A stretch of 64,000 nt of DNA from Aphelocoma coerulescens (lineage: Eukaryota; Chordata; Aves; Passeriformes; Corvidae): contig NW_027183580.1 of the NCBI RefSeq assembly GCF_041296385.1, forward strand, positions 124,001 through 188,000. The letters are read 5' to 3'. Position 1 is the stretch's first letter; each line of letters opens with the position of its first letter. Position numbers and translations under genes: made by a program. The notes below the pieces were generated by a model. The model saw only the letters and a program-made list of their open reading frames with translations, did no database searches and had not been told where the DNA came from. Of this stretch, positions 35,375 through 48,757 are shown piece by piece.

Positions 35375-37642
35375 GTGACACCACCACAGAAGCTCAGGGG
35401 AGCCCTGGAGACTGTGCTGATGCTATTGAACCTGATGCAACCCTGCCTCCACTGTGACACCACAGAACCTCTGGGAGCCCTGGAGACCGTGGTGATGCTA
35501 TGGAACCTGATGCAACCCTGCCTCCTCTGTGACACCACAGAACCTCTGGGAGCTCTGGAGACCGTGCTGATGCTATGGAACCTGATGCAACCCTGCCTCC
35601 ACTGTGACACCACAGAAGCTCAGGGAGCCCTGGAGACTGTGGTGATGCTATGGAACCTGATGCAACCCTGCCTCCACTGTGACACCACAGAACCTCTGGG
35701 AGCCCTGGAGACCGTGCTGATGCTATGGAACCTGATGCAACCCTGCCTCCACTGTGACACCACAGAAGCTCGGGGAGCTCTGCAGACCGTGGGGATGCTG
35801 GCGAAGCTGACGGAACCCTGGGCACCACAGTGACGCTATGGAACCTGGTGGAACCGAGGGGCCACAGTGACACTGTGGGGCCTTTTGGAAGCAACAGGAC
35901 CCTGGTGGGAAGCCACGGGATGATTAATCCTGCACGAACCTGCTCCAGGTGGGCTCCTCTCTCCCGGCTTCCACAGGTGCTGCTAGGATCCCACTCCGGC
36001 ACTGGCTTGGCACGGGCTGACGGCTTCCTTTGGCAATGGCTCTGCTCCAGGATGGCATGCTGCAGAGAATGCAGGTAGATTTTGTGCTCACTCCTGGCAT
36101 GCAGCTGGACAATAAAGCCTGATCCAGCCCCCCCTCAGCATATGTCCGGCTCTGGCATTGGGGCGGGGCAACTTTGGGAGCAGCCCCAGCCCTGCTCCTG
36201 CTCCCGGCTGGGCACCCAGCTGCTGGGACACAGGTGTGTCCTGATGCCACCGTCTACTCCTTTGAGAAGGGGAGGACAGAGTGCATCAGGGAGTTTGGTG
36301 TGGCTTACATGCGGCAAGGAGAAGGTGCAGCCCCAAACTGGCTTTCACTTCTAGAACCTTTTGCTATTGCGGGAGCAGCTGCTGGAGCTTTTCAACCGAG
36401 CTGCAAGAGTGAAAAGTGTGATGGCATGTCTATCTGAGAAGGAAGGTTCGGTGCCGCAGCCTGTTGTGCACAATTTATATGCTGATAAGAGAAGGGGGTG
36501 CTTTTGGAACGTTTTCCTTCCTGACACTTCTGTCTCTGTGAGCTTTAGCTGCTTGGACTCAGGGGTACCGAAGGTATGTGAAAGTGACTGGGATGCGAGA
36601 ATCATGTTGCACAGGGAACAGGGAAGGTCACCAAATGTTTCCTGTCCTGGCACATCTCTCAGTCTGAACTGCAGCTGCAGATGCTTCACTTCCGCCAAGG
36701 ACTCTGCCACCTTGAGAGAAGGATGCGCTCTATGGAGTTGAGAAAGAAAGTGCGTCTCACTAGCTTCTTTCCTCTACTTCATAGACAGCAAAGGGGCTAT
36801 GAAAGGCAGCACTGGCTTTTTGTTCTAGGACTTCTTCTTTACAAGCAGCTGCTGGATGTTTGGAAGGGGGTTTGGGATATGCAAAAATGAGAGGCTAAGA
36901 TGGTAAGAGGGTAAGATGGAAGTCATCTGGCAAAAGCAGAGCTCACAAAAGGGCCAGCTGAGAAAGCTCTTGCTGCCTACAACTTCAACTGCACCCCTCA
37001 AAGCAGCAGCACACACGCTGCTCTCGGCACTTTCCTTCTCAGCTCTACGCACCATCCTAAGCCTTGCCTCTCCCACACTCAGGATCCAAAGACAACGGCA
37101 CCAGGGACTGCTCACACACTAAAGGCACCAGGACAAAAGGCTCACCAGCTTGGCCTTTGCATTCCCGCTGACAGCTCCACAGCTTGAACCCAGAGAACTG
37201 CCTGCTGCCAACAGCCTTTCCAATCACTCTGAGCACCTCATGACAAGGAGTGTGGGGAATGAATCTCCAGCAGCCTCCTGCCCCAGGCTGTCCCCCGGGA
37301 GCAGCCCTGCTCCAGGCTGTGACTGCCACCTGCACAGCCAAAGGACCCAGAGCCGGTGTTACACACCACGGCTGTGCCTGGCACAGAGACACCAGTGGCC
37401 ACACAAGTGGCCATGGCACTGTCCACACACAGTCCCTGCTGCTGCTCCCCCAGCCGCTGGCACCAACTCCCAGCCACCCACTCCTAAAGCCACGGGGCCC
37501 ACTGGGACACTGCGGGGGCTTGTGGAAGCCAGCGGCCATTGTGACACAGCGGGGCTGCACAGAGCCCACGGTGCTTTGTGACCCGTGGCTCCCAGGAGAG
37601 CCTTTGTGATGCTGGGGAACTACAAGGAAGCCTGGCTCCTCT
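35375..37642 (+). repeat. Unit 17, 5-copy, non-A body (2268 bp)
   Basis: The 75 bp copies lie at 35399-35773 (five). It has the same unusual first copy, GGAGCTCTG in copy c, GGTACC (36564-36569), C at 36631 and T at 37521 as unit 12, 10,964 bp upstream. Confidence 0.96.
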
Positions 37643-39760
37643 GTGACACCACCACAGAAGCTCAGGGGAGCCCTGGAGACCGTGGTGATGCTATGGAACC
37701 TGATGCAACCCTGCCTCCACTGTGACACCACAGAAGCTCAGGGAGCCCTGGAGACTGTGGTGATGCTATGGAACCTGATGCAACCCTGCCTCCACTGTGA
37801 CACCACAGAACCTCTGGGAGCCCTGGAGACCGTGCTGATGCTATGGAACCTGATGCAACCCTGCCTCCACTGTGACACCACAGAAGCTCGGGGAGCTCTG
37901 CAGACCGTGGGGATGCTGGCGAAGCTGACGGAACCCTGGGCACCACAGTGACGCTATGGAACCTGGTGGAACCGAGGGGCCACAGTGACACTGTGGGGCC
38001 TTTTGGAAGCAACAGGACCCTGGTGGGAAGCCACGGGATGATTAATCCTGCACGAACCTGCTCCAGGTGGGCTCCTCTCTCCCGGCTTCCACAGGTGCTG
38101 CTAGGATCCCACTCCGGCACTGGCTTGGCACGGGCTGACGGCTTCCTTTGGCAATGGCTCTGCTCCAGGATGGCATGCTGCAGAGAATGCAGGTAGATTT
38201 TGTGCTCACTCCTGGCATGCAGCTGGACAATAAAGCCTGATCCAGCCCCCCCTCAGCATATGTCCGGCTCTGGCATTGGGGCGGGGCAACTTTGGGAGCA
38301 GCCCCAGCCCTGCTCCTGCTCCCGGCTGGGCACCCAGCTGCTGGGACACAGGTGTGTCCTGATGCCACCGTCTACTCCTTTGAGAAGGGGAGGACAGAGT
38401 GCATCAGGGAGTTTGGTGTGGCTTACATGCGGCAAGGAGAAGGTGCAGCCCCAAACTGGCTTTCACTTCTAGAACCTTTTGCTATTGCGGGAGCAGCTGC
38501 TGGAGCTTTTCAACCGAGCTGCAAGAGTGAAAAGTGTGATGGCATGTCTATCTGAGAAGGAAGGTTCGGTGCCGCAGCCTGTTGTGCACAATTTATATGC
38601 TGATAAGAGAAGGGGGTGCTTTTGGAACGTTTTCCTTCCTGACACTTCTGTCTCTGTGAGCTTTAGCTGCTTGGACTCAGGGATACCGAAGGTATGTGAA
38701 AGTGACTGGGATGCGAGAATCATGTTGCACAGGGAACAGGGAAGGTCAGCAAATGTTTCCTGTCCTGGCACATCTCTCAGTCTGAACTGCAGCTGCAGAT
38801 GCTTCACTTCCGCCAAGGACTCTGCCACCTTGAGAGAAGGATGCGCTCTATGGAGTTGAGAAAGAAAGTGCGTCTCACTAGCTTCTTTCCTCTACTTCAT
38901 AGACAGCAAAGGGGCTATGAAAGGCAGCACTGGCTTTTTGTTCTAGGACTTCTTCTTTACAAGCAGCTGCTGGATGTTTGGAAGGGGGTTTGGGATATGC
39001 AAAAATGAGAGGCTAAGATGGTAAGAGGGTAAGATGGAAGTCATCTGGCAAAAGCAGAGCTCACAAAAGGGCCAGCTGAGAAAGCTCTTGCTGCCTACAA
39101 CTTCAACTGCACCCCTCAAAGCAGCAGCACACACGCTGCTCTCGGCACTTTCCTTCTCAGCTCTACGCACCATCCTAAGCCTTGCCTCTCCCACACTCAG
39201 GATCCAAAGACAACGGCACCAGGGACTGCTCACACACTAAAGGCACCAGGACAAAAGGCTCAGCAGCTTGGCCTTTGCATTCCCGCTGACAGCTCCACAG
39301 CTTGAACCCAGAGAACTGCCTGCTGCCAACAGCCTTTCCAATCACTCTGAGCACCTCATGACAAGGAGTGTGGGGAATGAATCTCCAGCAGCCTCCTGCC
39401 CCAGGCTGTCCCCCGGGAGCAGCCCTGCTCCAGGACGTGACTGCCACCTGCACAGCCAAAGGACCCAGAGCCGGTGTTACACACCACGGCTGTGCCTGGC
39501 ACAGAGACACCAGTGGCCACACAAGTGGCCATGGCACTGTCCACACACAGTCCCTGCTGCTGCTCCCCCAGCCGCTGGCACCAACTCCCAGCCACCCACT
39601 CCTAAAGCCACGGGGCCCACTGGGACACTGCGGGGGCTCGTGGAAGCCAGCGGCCATTGTGACACAGCGGGGCTGCACAGAGCCCACGGTGCTTTGTGAC
39701 CCGTGGCTCCCAGGAGAGCCTTTGTGATGCTGGGGAACTACAAGGAAGCCTGGCTCCTCT
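37643..39760 (+). repeat. Unit 18, 3-copy (2118 bp)
   Basis: The 75 bp copies lie at 37667-37891 (three). It carries G at 39263 (CAGCAG form) and A at 39435 (GGACGTGAC form, shared with unit 7). It follows a 5-copy unit directly, so the 4-copy member of the trimer is missing here. Confidence 0.96.
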
Positions 39761-42103
39761 GTGACACCACCACAGAAGCTCAGGGGAGCCCTGGAGACCG
39801 TGCTGATGCTATTGAACCTGATGCAACCCTGCCTCCTCTGTGACACCACAGAAGCTCTTGGAGCCCTGGAGACCGTGGTGATGCTATGGAACCTGATGCA
39901 ACCCTGCCTCCTCTGTGACACCACAGAACCTCTGGGAGCTCTGGAGACCGTGCTGATGCTATGGAACCTGATGCAACCCTGCCTCCTCTGTGACACCACA
40001 GAACCTCTGGGAGCCCTGGAGACCGTGCTGATGCTATGGAACCTGATGCAACCCTGCCTCCACTGTGACACCACAGAAGCTCAGGGAGCCCTGGAGACTG
40101 TGGTGATGCTATGGAACCTGATGCAACCCTGCCTCCACTGTGACACCACAGAACCTCTGGGAGCCCTGGAGACCGTGCTGATGCTATGGAACCTGATGCA
40201 ACCCTGCCTCCACTGTGACACCACAGAAGCTCGGGGAGCTCTGCAGACCGTGGGGATGCTGGCGAAGCTGACGGAACCCTGGGCACCACAGTGACGCTAT
40301 GGAACCTGGTGGAACCGAGGGGCCACAGTGACACTGTGGGGCCTTTTGGAAGCAACAGGACCCTGGTGGGAAGCCACGGGATGATTAATCCTGCACGAAC
40401 CTGCTCCAGGTGGGCTCCTCTCTCCCGGCTTCCACAGGTGCTGCTAGGATCCCACTCCGGCACTGGCTTGGCACGGGCTGACGGCTTCCTTTGGCAATGG
40501 CTCTGCTCCAGGATGGCATGCTGCAGAGAATGCAGGTAGATTTTGTGCTCACTCCTGGCATGCAGCTGGACAATAAAGCCTGATCCAGCCCCCCCTCAGC
40601 ATATGTCCGGCTCTGGCATTGGGGCGGGGCAACTTTGGGAGCAGCCCCAGCCCTGCTCCTGCTCCCGGCTGGGCACCCAGCTGCTGGGACACAGGTGTGT
40701 CCTGATGCCACCGTCTACTCCTTTGAGAAGGGGAGGACAGAGTGCATCAGGGAGTTTGGTGTGGCTTACATGCGGCAAGGAGAAGGTGCAGCCCCAAACT
40801 GGCTTTCACTTCTAGAACCTTTTGCTATTGCGGGAGCAGCTGCTGGAGCTTTTCAACCGAGCTGCAAGAGTGAAAAGTGTGATGGCATGTCTATCTGAGA
40901 AGGAAGGTTCGGTGCCGCAGCCTGTTGTGCACAATTTATATGCTGATAAGAGAAGGGGGTGCTTTTGGAACGTTTTCCTTCCTGACACTTCTGTCTCTGT
41001 GAGCTTTAGCTGCTTGGACTCAGGGGTACCGAAGGTATGTGAAAGTGACTGGGATGCGAGAATCATGTTGCACAGGGAACAGGGAAGGTCAGCAAATGTT
41101 TCCTGTCCTGGCACATCTCTCAGTCTGAACTGCAGCTGCAGATGCTTCACTTCCGCCAAGGACTCTGCCACCTTGAGAGAAGGATGCGCTCTATGGAGTT
41201 GAGAAAGAAAGTGCGTCTCACTAGCTTCTTTCCTCTACTTCATAGACAGCAAAGGGGCTATGAAAGGCAGCACTGGCTTTTTGTTCTAGGACTTCTTCTT
41301 TACAAGCAGCTGCTGGATGTTTGGAAGGGGGTTTGGGATATGCAAAAATGAGAGGCTAAGATGGTAAGAGGGTAAGATGGAAGTCATCTGGCAAAAGCAG
41401 AGCTCACAAAAGGGCCAGCTGAGAAAGCTCTTGCTGCCTACAACTTCAACTGCACCCCTCAAAGCAGCAGCACACACGCTGCTCTCGGCACTTTCCTTCT
41501 CAGCTCTACGCACCATCCTAAGCCTTGCCTCTCCCACACTCAGGATCCAAAGACAACGGCACCAGGGACTGCTCACACACTAAAGGCACCAGGACAAAAG
41601 GCTCACCAGCTTGGCCTTTGCATTCCCGCTGACAGCTCCACAGCTTGAACCCAGAGAACTGCCTGCTGCCAACAGCCTTTCCAATCACTCTGAGCACCTC
41701 ATGACAAGGAGTGTGGGGAATGAATCTCCAGCAGCCTCCTGCCCCAGGCTGTCCCCCGGGAGCAGCCCTGCTCCAGGCTGTGACTGCCACCTGCACAGCC
41801 AAAGGACCCAGAGCCGGTGTTACACACCACGGCTGTGCCTGGCACAGAGACACCAGTGGCCACACAAGTGGCCATGGCACTGTCCACACACAGTCCCTGC
41901 TGCTGCTCCCCCAGCCGCTGGCACCAACTCCCAGCCACCCACTCCTAAAGCCACGGGGCCCACTGGGACACTGCGGGGGCTCGTGGAAGCCAGCGGCCAT
42001 TGTGACACAGCGGGGCTGCACAGAGCCCACGGTGCTTTGTGACCCGTGGCTCCCAGGAGAGCCTTTGTGATGCTGGGGAACTACAAGGAAGCCTGGCTCC
42101 TCT
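39761..42103 (+). repeat. Unit 19, 6-copy hybrid, longest unit (2343 bp)
   Basis: The 75 bp copies lie at 39785-40234, the only block of six. Their order is a, b, b', c, d, e. Copies a and b are those of a 5-copy unit, and b', c, d, e is the complete set of a 4-copy unit. The body has GGTACC at 41025-41030 and the CTGTGAC form, both typical of 4-copy units. It reads as an unequal crossover between a 5-copy left part and a 4-copy right part. Confidence 0.96.
39785..40234 (+). repeat. 75 bp minisatellite block, 6-copy form (unit 19)
   Basis: Six copies start at 39785, 39860, 39935, 40010, 40085 and 40160. The third begins GGAGCTCTGGAG, a head otherwise seen in copy c of 5-copy units 12, 17 and 24, but has a b-type tail. 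The junction between the two parental blocks therefore lies inside it. Confidence 0.95.
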
Positions 42104-44296
42104 GTGACACCACCACAGAAGCTCAGGGGAGCCCTGGAGACCGTGCTGATGCTATGGAACCTGATGCAACCCTGCCTCCTCTGTGACACCACAGAACCTC
42201 TGGGAGCCCTGGAGACCGTGCTGATGCTATGGAACCTGATGCAACCCTGCCTCCACTGTGACACCACAGAAGCTCAGGGAGCCCTGGAGACTGTGGTGAT
42301 GCTATGGAACCTGATGCAACCCTGCCTCCACTGTGACACCACAGAACCTCTGGGAGCCCTGGAGACCGTGCTGATGCTATGGAACCTGATGCAACCCTGC
42401 CTCCACTGTGACACCACAGAAGCTCGGGGAGCTCTGCAGACCGTGGGGATGCTGGCGAAGCTGACGGAACCCTGGGCACCACAGTGACGCTATGGAACCT
42501 GGTGGAACCGAGGGGCCACAGTGACACTGTGGGGCCTTTTGGAAGCAACAGGACCCTGGTGGGAAGCCACGGGATGATTAATCCTGCACGAACCTGCTCC
42601 AGGTGGGCTCCTCTCTCCCGGCTTCCACAGGTGCTGCTAGGATCCCACTCCGGCACTGGCTTGGCACGGGCTGACGGCTTCCTTTGGCAATGGCTCTGCT
42701 CCAGGATGGCATGCTGCAGAGAATGCAGGTAGATTTTGTGCTCACTCCTGGCATGCAGCTGGACAATAAAGCCTGATCCAGCCCCCCCTCAGCATATGTC
42801 CGGCTCTGGCATTGGGGCGGGGCAACTTTGGGAGCAGCCCCAGCCCTGCTCCTGCTCCCGGCTGGGCACCCAGCTGCTGGGACACAGGTGTGTCCTGATG
42901 CCACCGTCTACTCCTTTGAGAAGGGGAGGACAGAGTGCATCAGGGAGTTTGGTGTGGCTTACATGCGGCAAGGAGAAGGTGCAGCCCCAAACTGGCTTTC
43001 ACTTCTAGAACCTTTTGCTATTGCGGGAGCAGCTGCTGGAGCTTTTCAACCGAGCTGCAAGAGTGAAAAGTGTGATGGCATGTCTATCTGAGAAGGAAGG
43101 TTCGGTGCCGCAGCCTGTTGTGCACAATTTATATGCTGATAAGAGAAGGGGGTGCTTTTGGAACGTTTTCCTTCCTGACACTTCTGTCTCTGTGAGCTTT
43201 AGCTGCTTGGACTCAGGGATACCGAAGGTATGTGAAAGTGACTGGGATGCGAGAATCATGTTGCACAGGGAACAGGGAAGGTCAGCAAATGTTTCCTGTC
43301 CTGGCACATCTCTCAGTCTGAACTGCAGCTGCAGATGCTTCACTTCCGCCAAGGACTCTGCCACCTTGAGAGAAGGATGCGCTCTATGGAGTTGAGAAAG
43401 AAAGTGCGTCTCACTAGCTTCTTTCCTCTACTTCATAGACAGCAAAGGGGCTATGAAAGGCAGCACTGGCTTTTTGTTCTAGGACTTCTTCTTTACAAGC
43501 AGCTGCTGGATGTTTGGAAGGGGGTTTGGGATATGCAAAAATGAGAGGCTAAGATGGTAAGAGGGTAAGATGGAAGTCATCTGGCAAAAGCAGAGCTCAC
43601 AAAAGGGCCAGCTGAGAAAGCTCTTGCTGCCTACAACTTCAACTGCACCCCTCAAAGCAGCAGCACACACGCTGCTCTCGGCACTTTCCTTCTCAGCTCT
43701 ACGCACCATCCTAAGCCTTGCCTCTCCCACACTCAGGATCCAAAGACAACGGCACCAGGGACTGCTCACACACTAAAGGCACCAGGACAAAAGGCTCAGC
43801 AGCTTGGCCTTTGCATTCCCGCTGACAGCTCCACAGCTTGAACCCAGAGAACTGCCTGCTGCCAACAGCCTTTCCAATCACTCTGAGCACCTCATGACAA
43901 GGAGTGTGGGGAATGAATCTCCAGCAGCCTCCTGCCCCAGGCTGTCCCCCGGGAGCAGCCCTGCTCCAGGCCGTGACTGCCACCTGCACAGCCAAAGGAC
44001 CCAGAGCCGGTGTTACACACCACGGCTGTGCCTGGCACAGAGACACCAGTGGCCACACAAGTGGCCATGGCACTGTCCACACACAGTCCCTGCTGCTGCT
44101 CCCCCAGCCGCTGGCACCAACTCCCAGCCACCCACTCCTAAAGCCACGGGGCCCACTGGGACACTGCGGGGGCTCGTGGAAGCCAGCGGCCATTGTGACA
44201 CAGCGGGGCTGCACAGAGCCCACGGTGCTTTGTGACCCGTGGCTCCCAGGAGAGCCTTTGTGATGCTGGGGAACTACAAGGAAGCCTGGCTCCTCT
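42104..44296 (+). repeat. Unit 20, 4-copy (2193 bp)
   Basis: The 75 bp copies lie at 42128-42427 (four). It has G at 43799 (CAGCAG form) but, unlike most 4-copy units, the CCGTGAC form, so its 3' body is of the 3-copy type. Confidence 0.96.
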
Positions 44297-46564
44297 GTGA
44301 CACCACCACAGAAGCTCAGGGGAGCCCTGGAGACCGTGCTGATGCTATTGAACCTGATGCAACCCTGCCTCCTCTGTGACACCACAGAAGCTCTTGGAGC
44401 CCTGGAGACCGTGGTGATGCTATGGAACCTGATGCAACCCTGCCTCCTCTGTGACACCACAGAACCTCTGGGAGCCCTGGAGACCGTGCTGATGCTATGG
44501 AACCTGATGCAACCCTGCCTCCACTGTGACACCACAGAAGCTCAGGGAGCCCTGGAGACTGTGGTGATGCTATGGAACCTGATGCAACCCTGCCTCCACT
44601 GTGACACCACAGAACCTCTGGGAGCCCTGGAGACCGTGCTGATGCTATGGAACCTGATGCAACCCTGCCTCCACTGTGACACCACAGAAGCTCGGGGAGC
44701 TCTGCAGACCGTGGGGATGCTGGCGAAGCTGACGGAACCCTGGGCACCACAGTGACGCTATGGAACCTGGTGGAACCGAGGGGCCACAGTGACACTGTGG
44801 GGCCTTTTGGAAGCAACAGGACCCTGGTGGGAAGCCACGGGATGATTAATCCTGCACGAACCTGCTCCAGGTGGGCTCCTCTCTCCCGGCTTCCACAGGT
44901 GCTGCTAGGATCCCACTCCGGCACTGGCTTGGCACGGGCTGACGGCTTCCTTTGGCAATGGCTCTGCTCCAGGATGGCATGCTGCAGAGAATGCAGGTAG
45001 ATTTTGTGCTCACTCCTGGCATGCAGCTGGACAATAAAGCCTGATCCAGCCCCCCCTCAGCATATGTCCGGCTCTGGCATTGGGGCGGGGCAACTTTGGG
45101 AGCAGCCCCAGCCCTGCTCCTGCTCCCGGCTGGGCACCCAGCTGCTGGGACACAGGTGTGTCCTGATGCCACCGTCTACTCCTTTGAGAAGGGGAGGACA
45201 GAGTGCATCAGGGAGTTTGGTGTGGCTTACATGCGGCAAGGAGAAGGTGCAGCCCCAAACTGGCTTTCACTTCTAGAACCTTTTGCTATTGCGGGAGCAG
45301 CTGCTGGAGCTTTTCAACCGAGCTGCAAGAGTGAAAAGTGTGATGGCATGTCTATCTGAGAAGGAAGGTTCGGTGCCGCAGCCTGTTGTGCACAATTTAT
45401 ATGCTGATAAGAGAAGGGGGTGCTTTTGGAACGTTTTCCTTCCTGACACTTCTGTCTCTGTGAGCTTTAGCTGCTTGGACTCAGGGATACCGAAGGTATG
45501 TGAAAGTGACTGGGATGCGAGAATCATGTTGCACAGGGAACAGGGAAGGTCAGCAAATGTTTCCTGTCCTGGCACATCTCTCAGTCTGAACTGCAGCTGC
45601 AGATGCTTCACTTCCGCCAAGGACTCTGCCACCTTGAGAGAAGGATGCGCTCTATGGAGTTGAGAAAGAAAGTGCGTCTCACTAGCTTCTTTCCTCTACT
45701 TCATAGACAGCAAAGGGGCTATGAAAGGCAGCACTGGCTTTTTGTTCTAGGACTTCTTCTTTACAAGCAGCTGCTGGATGTTTGGAAGGGGGTTTGGGAT
45801 ATGCAAAAATGAGAGGCTAAGATGGTAAGAAGGTAAGATGGAAGTCATCTGGCAAAAGCAGAGCTCACAAAAGGGCCAGCTGAGAAAGCTCTTGCTGCCT
45901 ACAACTTCAACTGCACCCCTCAAAGCAGCAGCACACACGCTGCTCTCGGCACTTTCCTTCTCAGCTCTACGCACCATCCTAAGCCTTGCCTCTCCCACAC
46001 TCAGGATCCAAAGACAACGGCACCAGGGACTGCTCACACACTAAAGGCACCAGGACAAAAGGCTCACCAGCTTGGCCTTTGCATTCCCGCTGACAGCTCC
46101 ACAGCTTGAACCCAGAGAACTGCCTGCTGCCAACAGCCTTTCCAATCACTCTGAGCACCTCATGACAAGGAGTGTGGGGAATGAATCTCCAGCAGCCTCC
46201 TGCCCCAGGCTGTCCCCCGGGAGCAGCCCTGCTCCAGGCCGTGACTGCCACCTGCACAGCCAAAGGACCCAGAGCCGGTGTTACACACCACGGCTGTGCC
46301 TGGCACAGAGACACCAGTGGCCACACAAGTGGCCATGGCACTGTCCACACACAGTCCCTGCTGCTGCTCCCCCAGCCGCTGGCACCAACTCCCAGCCACC
46401 CACTCCTAAAGCTACGGGGCCCACTGGGACACTGCGGGGGCTCGTGGAAGCCAGCGGCCATTGTGACACAGCGGGGCTGCACAGAGCCCACGGTGCTTTG
46501 TGACCCGTGGCTCCCAGGAGAGCCTTTGTGATGCTGGGGAACTACAAGGAAGCCTGGCTCCTCT
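44297..46564 (+). repeat. Unit 21, 5-copy, class A (2268 bp)
   Basis: The 75 bp copies lie at 44321-44695 (five). It has the class A base at 45831 and the GCTACGG end, like unit 5. It is the last class A unit in the window and opens the fifth 5-4-3 trimer. Confidence 0.96.
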
Positions 46565-48757
46565 GTGACACCACCACAGAAGCTCAGGGGAGCCCTGGAG
46601 ACCGTGCTGATGCTATGGAACCTGATGCAACCCTGCCTCCTCTGTGACACCACAGAACCTCTGGGAGCCCTGGAGACCGTGCTGATGCTATGGAACCTGA
46701 TGCAACCCTGCCTCCACTGTGACACCACAGAAGCTCAGGGAGCCCTGGAGACTGTGGTGATGCTATGGAACCTGATGCAACCCTGCCTCCACTGTGACAC
46801 CACAGAACCTCTGGGAGCCCTGGAGACCGTGCTGATGCTATGGAACCTGATGCAACCCTGCCTCCACTGTGACACCACAGAAGCTCGGGGAGCTCTGCAG
46901 ACCGTGGGGATGCTGGCGAAGCTGACGGAACCCTGGGCACCACAGTGACGCTATGGAACCTGGTGGAACCGAGGGGCCACAGTGACACTGTGGGGCCTTT
47001 TGGAAGCAACAGGACCCTGGTGGGAAGCCACGGGATGATTAATCCTGCACGAACCTGCTCCAGGTGGGCTCCTCTCTCCCGGCTTCCACAGGTGCTGCTA
47101 GGATCCCACTCCGGCACTGGCTTGGCACGGGCTGACGGCTTCCTTTGGCAATGGCTCTGCTCCAGGATGGCATGCTGCAGAGAATGCAGGTAGATTTTGT
47201 GCTCACTCCTGGCATGCAGCTGGACAATAAAGCCTGATCCAGCCCCCCCTCAGCATATGTCCGGCTCTGGCATTGGGGCGGGGCAACTTTGGGAGCAGCC
47301 CCAGCCCTGCTCCTGCTCCCGGCTGGGCACCCAGCTGCTGGGACACAGGTGTGTCCTGATGCCACCGTCTACTCCTTTGAGAAGGGGAGGACAGAGTGCA
47401 TCAGGGAGTTTGGTGTGGCTTACATGCGGCAAGGAGAAGGTGCAGCCCCAAACTGGCTTTCACTTCTAGAACCTTTTGCTATTGCGGGAGCAGCTGCTGG
47501 AGCTTTTCAACCGAGCTGCAAGAGTGAAAAGTGTGATGGCATGTCTATCTGAGAAGGAAGGTTCGGTGCCGCAGCCTGTTGTGCACAATTTATATGCTGA
47601 TAAGAGAAGGGGGTGCTTTTGGAACGTTTTCCTTCCTGACACTTCTGTCTCTGTGAGCTTTAGCTGCTTGGACTCAGGGGTACCGAAGGTATGTGAAAGT
47701 GACTGGGATGCGAGAATCATGTTGCACAGGGAACAGGGAAGGTCACCAAATGTTTCCTGTCCTGGCACATCTCTCAGTCTGAACTGCAGCTGCAGATGCT
47801 TCACTTCCGCCAAGGACTCTGCCACCTTGAGAGAAGGATGCGCTCTATGGAGTTGAGAAAGAAAGTGCGTCTCACTAGCTTCTTTCCTCTACTTCATAGA
47901 CAGCAAAGGGGCTATGAAAGGCAGCACTGGCTTTTTGTTCTAGGACTTCTTCTTTACAAGCAGCTGCTGGATGTTTGGAAGGGGGTTTGGGATATGCAAA
48001 AATGAGAGGCTAAGATGGTAAGAGGGTAAGATGGAAGTCATCTGGCAAAAGCAGAGCTCACAAAAGGGCCAGCTGAGAAAGCTCTTGCTGCCTACAACTT
48101 CAACTGCACCCCTCAAAGCAGCAGCACACACGCTGCTCTCGGCACTTTCCTTCTCAGCTCTACGCACCATCCTAAGCCTTGCCTCTCCCACACTCAGGAT
48201 CCAAAGACAACGGCACCAGGGACTGCTCACACACTAAAGGCACCAGGACAAAAGGCTCAGCAGCTTGGCCTTTGCATTCCCGCTGACAGCTCCACAGCTT
48301 GAACCCAGAGAACTGCCTGCTGCCAACAGCCTTTCCAATCACTCTGAGCACCTCATGACAAGGAGTGTGGGGAATGAATCTCCAGCAGCCTCCTGCCCCA
48401 GGCTGTCCCCCGGGAGCAGCCCTGCTCCAGGCCGTGACTGCCACCTGCACAGCCAAAGGACCCAGAGCCGGTGTTACACACCACGGCTGTGCCTGGCACA
48501 GAGACACCAGTGGCCACACAAGTGGCCATGGCACTGTCCACACACAGTCCCTGCTGCTGCTCCCCCAGCCGCTGGCACCAACTCCCAGCCACCCACTCCT
48601 AAAGCCACGGGGCCCACTGGGACACTGCGGGGGCTCGTGGAAGCCAGCGGCCATTGTGACACAGCGGGGCTGCACAGAGCCCACGGTGCTTTGTGACCCG
48701 TGGCTCCCAGGAGAGCCTTTGTGATGCTGGGGAACTACAAGGAAGCCTGGCTCCTCT
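46565..48757 (+). repeat. Unit 22, 4-copy with KpnI variant (2193 bp)
   Basis: The 75 bp copies lie at 46589-46888 (four). It has GGTACC at 47679-47684, C at 47746, G at 48260 (CAGCAG form), and the CCGTGAC form. Confidence 0.96.
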
